64,000 nt of DNA, from contig SHXD01000001.1 in NCBI GenBank assembly GCA_009693505.1, positions 1-64,000 on the forward strand. The letters are read 5' to 3'. This DNA comes from Limnohabitans sp. GTDB lineage: Bacteria; Pseudomonadota; Gammaproteobacteria; Burkholderiales; Burkholderiaceae_C. The notes beneath the pieces are model-generated. The model was not told the origin of the DNA and searched no databases. It saw only the letters and a list, made by a program, of their open reading frames with translations. Position numbers and translations under genes: made by a program. Within the stretch, counting starts at the first letter, position 1, and every line of letters starts with the position of its first letter. Positions 17,482 through 25,021 of the stretch are shown here, piece by piece.

Positions 17482-18597
17482 CTAGGATTTAGGGGGAAGT
17501 GTCGGTAATTCCGCCTCGTAGGCTTCTTCCATGCGTGGCGTCATGCCGTGCTTGGCCAAAGACTCCTCGAAACGCGTGCGAACCGCCTGACTTTCGTCAG
17601 CATAATCAATTTGGTCGCCGCCCACACGGCGGCTGATCCAAGCCTTAGGCACGCCTTGGGCATTTCGAATCGACACCACCTCGTGCTTAAAAGCAAGGTA
17701 TCGTGCGGGAGTTTGCCCCGTATTGAAATGCTGGTGGAGCCACATGTTGGGCGGTACGATCATGGCGCCCACTTCCCAATCGTACTGACGGGGCTCCTCG
17801 CCTTCAGGCCACATCAAGCTGTAGCCTTCACCGCTCAAAATAATCACGTGGGCGCCTGGGCCGTGGCAATGGGCCTTTTTGTAGGTACCTACCGGGAATT
17901 GAGAGATGTGACTGTTCATGGAGCCACGCGCCATGTTGAAACGAATGTGTCCGCCACCGGCACCGCGCTCTTTGGCGCTGATGAGTGGCAAGTTGACGGC
18001 ATCGGCCACAAAATTGGTTTCCAGCAGCAAACCTTTTTGCTCGCCCTTGCCACTGAAGTAATCTGGCTCGCCATTGAAGCGATTGGCAAAGTCGTGTTTC
18101 GTGTTAAACACAAAGTTCAAATCTTCGTACAAGTTAATGACGGGTGGGCCATTGGTCACAGCCACAAAACGCGCAGCATCTTTGCCTGAACCGTTGAAGT
18201 GTTGGTGCATGCAGTTCAAAGGAATCGCAAACAAGGCACCTGCTTGCCACTCAAATGTGATGCGATGGCCTTCGTCATTCCAGACCGTGGTTGAACCGCG
18301 GCCAGACAACACATAAATCATCTCTTCAAAAATTTGACGCTGCGGCTCAAGCTGCTTGCCTGGCGCAATTTCGCACACGTAGCAATCGTTGGAAGTGCGT
18401 GAGGCTTCGTGATTGATGTAAACGCCTTTGCCGCCGCGGCGCGCCCAAGGCTTCAAATCAACCGTGTTCAGACTGCGAATGTAATGGGCACTGATGATGT
18501 CCAAACCTTCGTTTTTGACCCAACGGGTATAGGGTGTTTCTTTTTCAGTTGCAAATTTGGAAGCAAGGTCTTCCGATACGAGTGCGTCTTTAGCCAT
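17482..18597 (-). CDS. Double-cupin protein with degenerate first metal site
   Basis: This is a 371-residue bicupin. The first barrel has LEPQRQIFEEMIYVLSGRG and NCMHQHFN: compared with the paralogue at 8168, the first two ligand positions are Glu and Gln instead of His, so metal binding there is probably lost or altered. The second barrel is complete, with KKAHCHGPGAHVIILSGEG and NMWLHQHFN. This resembles gentisate-1,2-dioxygenase-like proteins where only one barrel is active. It lies 13 bp upstream of a solute-binding protein gene and downstream of two more cupins. A ring-cleavage dioxygenase role is likely but unproven. Confidence 0.8.
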   Translation of the reverse strand: MAKDALVSEDLASKFATEKETPYTRWVKNEGLDIISAHYIRSLNTVDLKPWARRGGKGVYINHEASRTSNDCYVCEIAPGKQLEPQRQIFEEMIYVLSGRGSTTVWNDEGHRITFEWQAGALFAIPLNCMHQHFNGSGKDAARFVAVTNGPPVINLYEDLNFVFNTKHDFANRFNGEPDYFSGKGEQKGLLLETNFVADAVNLPLISAKERGAGGGHIRFNMARGSMNSHISQFPVGTYKKAHCHGPGAHVIILSGEGYSLMWPEGEEPRQYDWEVGAMIVPPNMWLHQHFNTGQTPARYLAFKHEVVSIRNAQGVPKAWISRRVGGDQIDYADESQAVRTRFEESLAKHGMTPRMEEAYEAELPTLPPKS

Positions 18598-18656
18598 ATG
18601 CTGCTCTGTTTTATTTGTAATGCGTCAATGTGGGCGCAGCAAGCGCCCACCGAGTT

Positions 18657-19253
18657 TTATTTGCGCAAATATTTCAAAATTGCTTCGCCATCCAAGGTGA
18701 TGGAGGGATCAAACTCTGGCGCGTTCTCAATTTGCTCCAAGTCATTCAAGCCGCAATATTTGAAAATGCGGTTGATGGAAGAAATTAAGCGCACAGGGTG
18801 ATCAGGATCTGCGTTGAAGTGTTGGTGAATGGTGTTTGGTGGAATGTAAATCACATCACCCGCTTCCCACTCATAACGTTTGATTTCGTCTTGAGGCTTC
18901 CAGTGGTACGTGTCTGTAATTTCCACGTCGCAATCTTGATGCAAGTCGTAGCCTCGGCCTTCGAGCACATACACGCACTCTTCAGCCAAGTGGCGGTGCT
19001 TGCCCGACTTGCTGCCGGGTGGAATGATTTGCATGTAAGCATCGACAGTTTCGATGCGCGTGTTCATGGACTCATTCAGCAAGTGCTTGAGCAAACCTTG
19101 GCGCGCCATTTCCCATGGCATGTCTTCGGGGCGTACCACTTTGTGGCGCTTGGAATTGCGCGCAGGCATTTGCTCTGCGTCGTCCAAGAGACCTTGGTAA
19201 TACTTGCCTTGTTGGTTGCCTTGCAACCATGATTTTGATTCGTCCCAAGCCAT
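18657..19253 (-). CDS. Single-domain cupin protein
   Basis: This is a 198-residue cupin with a full set of metal ligands: GKHRHLAEECVYVLEGRG gives His, His and Glu, and PPNTIHQHFN the distal His. I chose the ATG at 19253, preceded by GGGAGG; the track start at 19307 lies in the upstream gene. The upstream cupin gene ends 1 nt before this start, so translation is probably coupled. The HQHFN signature is shared with two neighbouring cupins and, as HQHF, with the one at 8168. Enzyme, isomerase or ligand-binding function cannot be told apart by sequence alone. Confidence 0.8.
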   Translation of the reverse strand: MAWDESKSWLQGNQQGKYYQGLLDDAEQMPARNSKRHKVVRPEDMPWEMARQGLLKHLLNESMNTRIETVDAYMQIIPPGSKSGKHRHLAEECVYVLEGRGYDLHQDCDVEITDTYHWKPQDEIKRYEWEAGDVIYIPPNTIHQHFNADPDHPVRLISSINRIFKYCGLNDLEQIENAPEFDPSITLDGEAILKYLRK

Positions 19254-19254
19254 C

Positions 19255-19857
19255 TCAGTAGCCTCCCTTTGGATGGTTAAAGTCTTCTTCGTCGTTGCGC
19301 GCCACAAAGCCTTCGCCGCCAGGTGCGGGCTCGCTTGGGCGTGGTTCGACTTGGTGCTGGAACAACATGTTCATGAACATGTACATGGGCTTGGTTTTGA
19401 TGACCAAGGCACGGGCGGGGCGCTCGTTGCTGGCATTGAAGTGTTGGTGTACGCAGTTGTTGTGAACAACGGCAATGTCGCCAGCTTTCCAGTCGTAGCG
19501 AATGCCGTCATGAATTTCGTAGCCTGTGCCATCCAAAATATAGAACGCAGCTTCGTTCACGTGCCCGTGCTTTTGTGAGTTGCCGCCAGGGCCATACTCT
19601 TCCAAGTGCATGTGAAAGGTTTGTGTGATGCCATCTTTGGGCTCCACATAGTGACGGCTAAATGCTTGAGGGCCATCGTTGAATTTGATGTCCTTGCCTT
19701 TGCGCACGCGGGGCATGGCGCGCAAACGCTTCAATTCATCGCCTAAGTTGTAGGGGCCGGCAATGGCGCGTACAAAGGTGCGATCTTTTTTACTGTGGTA
19801 GTGCGACTCATTGGGAACGAATTCCGTAGAGGGCGCTTTTTTGTCATCAGCACTCAT
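19255..19857 (-). CDS. Single-domain cupin protein
   Basis: This is a 200-residue cupin with intact ligands: QKHGHVNEAAFYILDGTG and NNCVHQHFN. It is the first of three consecutive cupin genes and lies 20 bp downstream of the ABC ATPase gene. Its N-terminus is polar (MSADDKKAPSTEF) with no signal peptide, so it is cytoplasmic. It is paralogous to the cupin at 18657. It may be a small dioxygenase, a decarboxylase partner or a second subunit of a hetero-oligomeric cupin enzyme. Confidence 0.8.
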   Translation of the reverse strand: MSADDKKAPSTEFVPNESHYHSKKDRTFVRAIAGPYNLGDELKRLRAMPRVRKGKDIKFNDGPQAFSRHYVEPKDGITQTFHMHLEEYGPGGNSQKHGHVNEAAFYILDGTGYEIHDGIRYDWKAGDIAVVHNNCVHQHFNASNERPARALVIKTKPMYMFMNMLFQHQVEPRPSEPAPGGEGFVARNDEEDFNHPKGGY

Positions 19858-19876
19858 GGTTTTCCTTTAAAATTTA

Positions 19877-20989
19877 TCAATTTTTGTGTTGCTTGAGAAC
19901 GATGCAGTCGGAAGGGTCCAGCACAATGTGAATGGGTGCTCCAACGGGTGTTTTTTGACTTGGGTGAACACGGGCCAACATGACTTTGTCGTTCACTTGC
20001 ACTTGAAAATCAAGCACATCGCCTAAGAAGATTTTGGCATACACGGTGCCCAAATAATGGTTGGTGTGACTGACGGGCGGCGTTGAATCACTGAGGTGCA
20101 CGTCTTCTGGGCGCACACACACTTGCACTTCTTCTCCCACATGAAAATCATTGATCATGGGTACTTGAACCGTGCCAATTTCTGAATCAACCACCATGGC
20201 CTGAGCTGCAGCATCCACTGACCTGACGGTTGCCTTGATGAAATTGATGGTGCCCACAAAGTCAGCGACGAACTCTGTGTTGGGCGTTTCGTAAATTTGA
20301 CGAGGTGTGCCAATTTGCATAATGCGCCCATTGCGCATGACCGCAATTTCATGCGACAAGGCCAGCGCTTCTGACTGATCGTGCGTCACATAGATGGTCG
20401 TGATGCCCAACTCGCGTTGAATTTTCTTCAACTCAAAGCGCATCTTTTCACGCAGTTTGGCGTCTAGGTTGGACAAGGGCTCGTCGAGTAACAACAACTT
20501 GGGCTCCATGACCAAGGCGCGCGCCAAAGCCAAACGCTGTTGCTGTCCACCTGAAAGTCGTGTGGCATCGCGGTCTGCATATTGCGCCAATTCGACTGAA
20601 TCCAATACCCGCATGACTTTGGTTTCAATGTCTTTGCGAGAATATTTTTTTTGCCCCACTTCCAATGGAAAACTGGCATTTTGAAATACCGTCATGTGGG
20701 GCCAAATGGCGTAGGACTGAAACACCATGCCAAATCCACGTTTGTTAGGCGGGATAAATACTTTCTGCGCTGAGTTGTAGACGGCAGTGCCACTGACTGT
20801 GATAACCCCTTCAGTGGGTTTTTCTAAGCCTGCGATAGATCGCAAGGTGGTCGTTTTGCCACATCCGCTAGGGCCAAGCAAAGTAAAAAGCTGCCCCTCG
20901 GGCACTTCAAAGCTCACATCTTGCGCGGCCTTGACGACGACACCTTTGTCACTCACATATTCCGTATGCAATCCACTGACATTTAGCAC
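19877..20989 (-). CDS. ABC transporter ATP-binding protein (FbpC/PotA-like)
   Basis: This is the ATPase of the import system, 370 residues. Walker A is GPSGCGKTT, the signature is LSGGQQQRLALARAL, Walker B is LLLLDEPLSNLD, and a C-terminal regulatory TOBE-type domain follows (about residues 290-365). The start codon is GTG at 20989 behind AAGGAATT. Its partner is the double permease at 21054. Together with the three solute-binding proteins it forms an FbpABC-like importer. The cargo is not necessarily iron, because this transporter branch also moves organic compounds. Confidence 0.92.
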   Translation of the reverse strand: MLNVSGLHTEYVSDKGVVVKAAQDVSFEVPEGQLFTLLGPSGCGKTTTLRSIAGLEKPTEGVITVSGTAVYNSAQKVFIPPNKRGFGMVFQSYAIWPHMTVFQNASFPLEVGQKKYSRKDIETKVMRVLDSVELAQYADRDATRLSGGQQQRLALARALVMEPKLLLLDEPLSNLDAKLREKMRFELKKIQRELGITTIYVTHDQSEALALSHEIAVMRNGRIMQIGTPRQIYETPNTEFVADFVGTINFIKATVRSVDAAAQAMVVDSEIGTVQVPMINDFHVGEEVQVCVRPEDVHLSDSTPPVSHTNHYLGTVYAKIFLGDVLDFQVQVNDKVMLARVHPSQKTPVGAPIHIVLDPSDCIVLKQHKN

Positions 20990-21053
20990 TTTAATTCCTT
21001 GTTTTAAATGAAGTCAGGCAAGGCCGCGTTGGCCTTGCTCACCTGCAACTTTT

Positions 21054-22787
21054 TTAGCTGTCTTTGACACCAAAGCGTTTACCAGCCATCTGAGCTATGC
21101 CGACCAAGACCAGCAAAAGCAAAATAAAGAGCACGCTTAAAGCGGACAACTCCACATACTGTCCGTTCTCCCACAGCTCCCAAATCACAATGGAGATCAC
21201 TTCATTGCCGGGGCTGTACAAAAGAATGGAAGTGGATAGCTCGCGAATCGAAACAATCATCACGTAAATCCACCCAGCTACCAAGCCCGGCTTGAGCAAT
21301 GGCAAGATGATGCGGCGGAACACAGTCAGCCAACTGCCCCCACTCATGCCAGCAGATTCTTCCAAGTCTTTGTGAATTTGCAACATGGACGTGGTGCTGT
21401 AGCGCAAACCATAAGGCAGGAATCGCGTGACATAGGCCAACAAAATGATCCAAAAGGTGCCATAAATCCCAATGTCAAACGTGAGATAGAAAATCATAAT
21501 GGACACGCCAAGCACCAAGCCAGGAAACACCATGGGCAATGAAGCCAAGTTGTCCAACAACCAGCGGCCGCGAATTTTTGTCTTCACCACAATCCAACAC
21601 ACAACGGCCGCTAACAACATCACTGCCGTCGCTGTTGCAAACGACATCCACAAACTGTTTAACACGGCGTTGCGAATGGATTCAGAGCCCAAAATATAGC
21701 GGTACCCGTCCAAGGTGATGCGTGACAAAGCTTCGACAGAAGGTGGCGCATAAAATTTTTGCAATGACGACCACAAAAGCACTAAAAAGGGCAGCACAAC
21801 AATGAACAAAAAGTAAACAATGAAGATGGCCAATGTGAAGTACCGCCATACCCCTAAATCGATGGTGCGAGGACGGAAACCTTTGCCCGTCACGGTGGCG
21901 TATTTGCTGCCAGTGGAAGAGATACGAGACTGCACATAAATACCGCCCGTGGTGAGCAACAACAAAATAACCGAATAACTTGCCGCTAAACCAATTTGGC
22001 TTGGGTACTGGTGAATCGCTTGGTAAATGGCAGAGGTGAAGACTTGAATGCCTGCGGGCAAGCCCAACAAAGCAGGCACCTCGAATGAGGCGATGGTGTT
22101 GACAAACAAAGTCAGTACCGTGGCCATGATGGCGGGATAAGCCAGCTTCAAGGTGATGCGGCGCAATGTATTCAATATGCTTGAGCCGCTCATGACGGCC
22201 GACTCTTCAAGCGAGGGGTCCATTGCCTTGAATGCCGACGACATGAGCAAGAACGCCATCGGCGAGCAATGCAGTGCATCGACCCAAATCATGCCCCACA
22301 TGGAGTAGATGTTGAAAGGCGGTGACTCAAGGCCAAAAATGGCCATCGCCCAAGTGTTCAACAAACCAATCTTTGGGCTGGCCAACATGATCCATGAGAT
22401 GGTGAACAAAATGCCTGGAATGATGAGTGGCACGATGGACAAGGCAAAAAACAAACGTCGCAAGGGTGTATTGGTTCGCTCGTTCATCCAAGCCAAAGCC
22501 GTACCGATGACAAACGCCAACAAAGAAGTGCCCAGCGCGAATTGAACCGAGTTCCAGAAAATAGCCACTGTTTCGGGGTTGGTGTAGGCCTTGACGTAAT
22601 TGCCCAAGGTGAATACGGAGGGCGTTGAGGCAGTCTCTGGCGTGTGGAAACTCTGCCAAATCATGAAACAGAATGGGACCAACGCAAGAATGGCCACCAC
22701 CACCAGGCTGATACCGATGACCACCCACTTGGCGTCAAATGCTGTACCAAACTTAGGGCTTGCAGTTTCTGCGACTGAACTTTGCAC
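21054..22787 (-). CDS. ABC transporter permease, fused double module (FbpB-like)
   Basis: This is a 577-residue inner-membrane permease with two homologous BPD-type modules of about six helices each. EAA-loop-like segments are LEESAVMSGSSILNTLRRI in the first half and LEESAGMSGGSWLTVFRRI in the second. The start is GTG at 22787 with GGAGAATTAATTC upstream. It heads the operon that continues to 12031, and operator-like element 3 lies 48 bp upstream. The fused arrangement is typical of Fbp/Sfu-type importers. Confidence 0.92.
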   Translation of the reverse strand: MQSSVAETASPKFGTAFDAKWVVIGISLVVVAILALVPFCFMIWQSFHTPETASTPSVFTLGNYVKAYTNPETVAIFWNSVQFALGTSLLAFVIGTALAWMNERTNTPLRRLFFALSIVPLIIPGILFTISWIMLASPKIGLLNTWAMAIFGLESPPFNIYSMWGMIWVDALHCSPMAFLLMSSAFKAMDPSLEESAVMSGSSILNTLRRITLKLAYPAIMATVLTLFVNTIASFEVPALLGLPAGIQVFTSAIYQAIHQYPSQIGLAASYSVILLLLTTGGIYVQSRISSTGSKYATVTGKGFRPRTIDLGVWRYFTLAIFIVYFLFIVVLPFLVLLWSSLQKFYAPPSVEALSRITLDGYRYILGSESIRNAVLNSLWMSFATATAVMLLAAVVCWIVVKTKIRGRWLLDNLASLPMVFPGLVLGVSIMIFYLTFDIGIYGTFWIILLAYVTRFLPYGLRYSTTSMLQIHKDLEESAGMSGGSWLTVFRRIILPLLKPGLVAGWIYVMIVSIRELSTSILLYSPGNEVISIVIWELWENGQYVELSALSVLFILLLLVLVGIAQMAGKRFGVKDS

Positions 22788-22834
22788 GAATTAATTCTCC
22801 AGAATTACGCTGATCAAATCAGAACCACTTACTC

Positions 22835-22871
22835 GTTCTTTTATGCGGAACTACAGTCCATATAAAGGCAC
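22835..22871. promoter_or_regulatory. Operator-like element 3, before ABC permease operon
   Basis: The first 17-bp half is GTTCTTTTATGCGGAAC, spacer TAC; the second half is degenerate (AGTCCATATAAAGGCAC). It lies 48 bp upstream of the permease GTG start on the minus strand. Confidence 0.65.
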
Positions 22872-23007
22872 AACGGCTATTAGGCGGGAATCAACCAAAA
22901 GTGTCAAGGGACGGTCGGACGGGTTTACCCTAGCGGGAGTTTTCCTCTCATGAACCTCCAAAGCAACTTTTGCCGGCCTCTTTTTAAAGCGATTGATTTG
23001 GATGATC

Positions 23008-23044
23008 ATTCTTTTATAAGGAACGATGTTCTTTTAAGTGGGAA
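23008..23044. promoter_or_regulatory. Operator-like element 4, before IclR gene
   Basis: The first half is ATTCTTTTATAAGGAAC, spacer GAT; the second half starts GTTCTTTTAAG with a weak right arm. It is about 138 bp upstream of the IclR start and may serve autoregulation. Confidence 0.65.
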
Positions 23045-23181
23045 ATCGATATGATGTCACACAAATGCTAGCAGCACCCAAAAAACCCTTGTCCTCCAAA
23101 AGCTGATGGCCTCTCAATCATGGCTTTGACAGGGCGTTCATTACAAACTCAGAAACCTTCGAATGAAATTGTCAGAATCTC

Positions 23182-23964
23182 ATGACCACTGAACCCTCTT
23201 CGTCCAAAAGCTCACGCCTGTCTTCTGTGGCAGCGGCTGTTCGCGTGCTGAAATGTTTCTCTGAAGTTGAGCCTGAAATTGGCATCAGCAGTTTGGCCAA
23301 ACGTTTGTCTTTGGCCAAAAGCACGGTCCACCGCTTGGCCGTCACGCTCACCAGTGAAGGTCTTTTGGAACAAAGCCCCGAAACTGGCCGATACCGCTTG
23401 GGCATCAATTTGTTCGTGATGGGGGCTTTGGTTCGCCGTCGTTTGGATGTGTCCAACATGGCGCAACCCTTTCTGAATGTGCTTCGCGAACAAACCGGCG
23501 AAACCATTCACTTGGCCGTGATGAACGAAACCAATATTTTGTACCTCTACAACCTCGAAAGCCGCCAAGCCATTCGCATGAAGAGCTACATCGGAACCAT
23601 CAAGCCTGCGTTCTGCACTTGCGAAGGGCGTGCCATTGTGGCTTTTGGTGGCCCCGAATTGATGAACAAAGTTCTTAACGCACCGCTCATAGCGCGCACC
23701 CCTGGCACCCAAACAGACCCCGCGCAACTCATGAAAATATTCGCCGAAATTCGGTCGCATGGTTACGCCATTGACGATGAAGAGTCTGAGCAAGGCATGC
23801 GCGGGATTAGCGCGCCGCTGCGAGACATCACGGGACAAGTGGTGGCTGCCATTGGCATTGGCGGCCCAAGTCAGCGGTTGACACTTAAAAAGTTACGCGG
23901 TTTGGCGCCTGTTTTGCTCAGTACCGCTGAGGCCATCTCGTCTCAATTGGGCTATCGCGCTTAA
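23182..23964 (+). CDS. IclR-family transcriptional regulator
   Basis: This is a 260-residue regulator with an N-terminal winged helix-turn-helix (about residues 33-65, GISSLAKRLSLAKSTVHRL and TGRYRLG) and a C-terminal effector-binding domain including TCEGRAIVAFG and MRGISAPLRDITG. IclR proteins often control aromatic-acid catabolism (PcaU, PobR, PcaR). It lies in front of the ferredoxin reductase gene (4 bp gap) and the second EutA gene. Five similar operator-like elements in the window stand before the operons it most plausibly governs. The effector is unknown and could act as inducer or co-repressor. Confidence 0.92.
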   Translation: MTTEPSSSKSSRLSSVAAAVRVLKCFSEVEPEIGISSLAKRLSLAKSTVHRLAVTLTSEGLLEQSPETGRYRLGINLFVMGALVRRRLDVSNMAQPFLNVLREQTGETIHLAVMNETNILYLYNLESRQAIRMKSYIGTIKPAFCTCEGRAIVAFGGPELMNKVLNAPLIARTPGTQTDPAQLMKIFAEIRSHGYAIDDEESEQGMRGISAPLRDITGQVVAAIGIGGPSQRLTLKKLRGLAPVLLSTAEAISSQLGYRA

Positions 23965-23968
23965 ATTT

Positions 23969-25012
23969 ATGCCTCAAGCAGTACACCTCATTCAACTGGC
24001 TGGATCCGATCAGTCCTTCCCTTGCGCAGACAACGACACCTTGCTTCGCGCAGCACTTCGACATGGCATCGCATTTCCCTACGAGTGCAATGTCGGCTCT
24101 TGCGGCAATTGCAAATTTGAATTGCTAGAAGGCGTGATGTCCTTCTGCTGGCCAGAAGCCCCTGGCCTTTCAGACAAAGATCGCGCCAAAAACAGAGGTC
24201 TCGGTTGCCAAAGCAAGCCCTCGGGCCCTTTGCAAATTAAGCTTCGCACCAGCGAAAAATATGCACCCCAGCATCGCCCTGTTCGCACCACAGCAACTTT
24301 CGTTTCAAAGCACGCCATCACGCATGATTTGTCGGAATTCAAGTTTGAAACCACCACGCCTGTTGCTTTTTTAAGTGGCCAATACGCCTTGGTTCAAATG
24401 CCCGGCATTGCGGGGCCGCGCGCCTACTCCATGAGCAACGTGGGCTTGATCAATGGCCACCCCCAAGCAAGTCAAGTGATGGAGTTTCAAGTTCGACGCG
24501 TTCCTGGCGGGCATGGCAGTGCGCACTTGTTTGATCAGTTGGCACCAGGCGCACAAGTTGAAATTGATGGCCCTTACGGCATGGCCTATCTGCGGGAAGA
24601 TGTTGAACGCGACATTTTGTGTGTGGCGGGTGGTTCGGGTTTAGCACCCATGGTTTCGATTGCACGCGGCACATTCAACAGCCCCAAAATGCAAAGTAGA
24701 AAATTGCATTTCTACTATGGCGCACGTTCTTTGCAAGATGTCTGCGGCTTGGACATGCTGCAAGCGCTTTCCGACTGGGATGCTCGCGGCCATTACCAAG
24801 CGATCATTTCTGGTGAGCCAGACACTGCCAACTTAACCAACCCTTATCTGCGTGGTTTTGCCCACGACGCAGTGGCGCAAAGCTTTGGCGAACGTTTGCA
24901 ACAAATGGAAATTTATTTTGCAGGTCCTGCCTTGATGGGACAGTCTCTTTTAAAAACTTTGATTGATCTGAAAGTGCCCATGGACCAAGTGCACTTTGAT
25001 CAGTTTTATTGA
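23969..25012 (+). CDS. Ferredoxin reductase with N-terminal [2Fe-2S] domain (oxygenase reductase)
   Basis: This is a 347-residue reductase of the class IB oxygenase type. The plant-type ferredoxin domain (residues 1-90) has Cys40, 45, 48 and 80 (CNVGSCGNC). The FAD domain contains the RAYSMSNVG motif and the NAD domain CVAGGSGLAPM; the C-terminus has YFAGPALMG. It passes electrons from NADH to an oxygenase. The Rieske oxygenase (30526) and its ferredoxin (31970) are about 6 kb away, so the system is split over the cluster. Its gene is 4 bp after iclR and 9 bp before the EutA-like gene. Confidence 0.9.
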   Translation: MPQAVHLIQLAGSDQSFPCADNDTLLRAALRHGIAFPYECNVGSCGNCKFELLEGVMSFCWPEAPGLSDKDRAKNRGLGCQSKPSGPLQIKLRTSEKYAPQHRPVRTTATFVSKHAITHDLSEFKFETTTPVAFLSGQYALVQMPGIAGPRAYSMSNVGLINGHPQASQVMEFQVRRVPGGHGSAHLFDQLAPGAQVEIDGPYGMAYLREDVERDILCVAGGSGLAPMVSIARGTFNSPKMQSRKLHFYYGARSLQDVCGLDMLQALSDWDARGHYQAIISGEPDTANLTNPYLRGFAHDAVAQSFGERLQQMEIYFAGPALMGQSLLKTLIDLKVPMDQVHFDQFY

Positions 25013-25021
25013 ACGGTCAGT

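Larger units (their letters stand above)
22788..23181. other. Divergent control region between ABC operon and IclR gene
   Basis: There is no gene in these 394 bp. The region contains operator-like elements 3 (22835-22871) and 4 (23008-23044), which fit control of the minus-strand ABC operon and autoregulation of the IclR gene. Between them is a 130-bp stretch in which I see no further feature. Confidence 0.65.

Noticed and set aside
17482-18597. Definite naming as gentisate 1,2-dioxygenase
   Set aside because: The bicupin layout is similar, but the ligand changes and context do not allow a specific substrate call.
19877-22787. Calling the ABC system an iron(III) importer (fbpBC)
   Set aside because: The family moves several ligands and the surrounding genes are catabolic; no iron regulator site was recognised.
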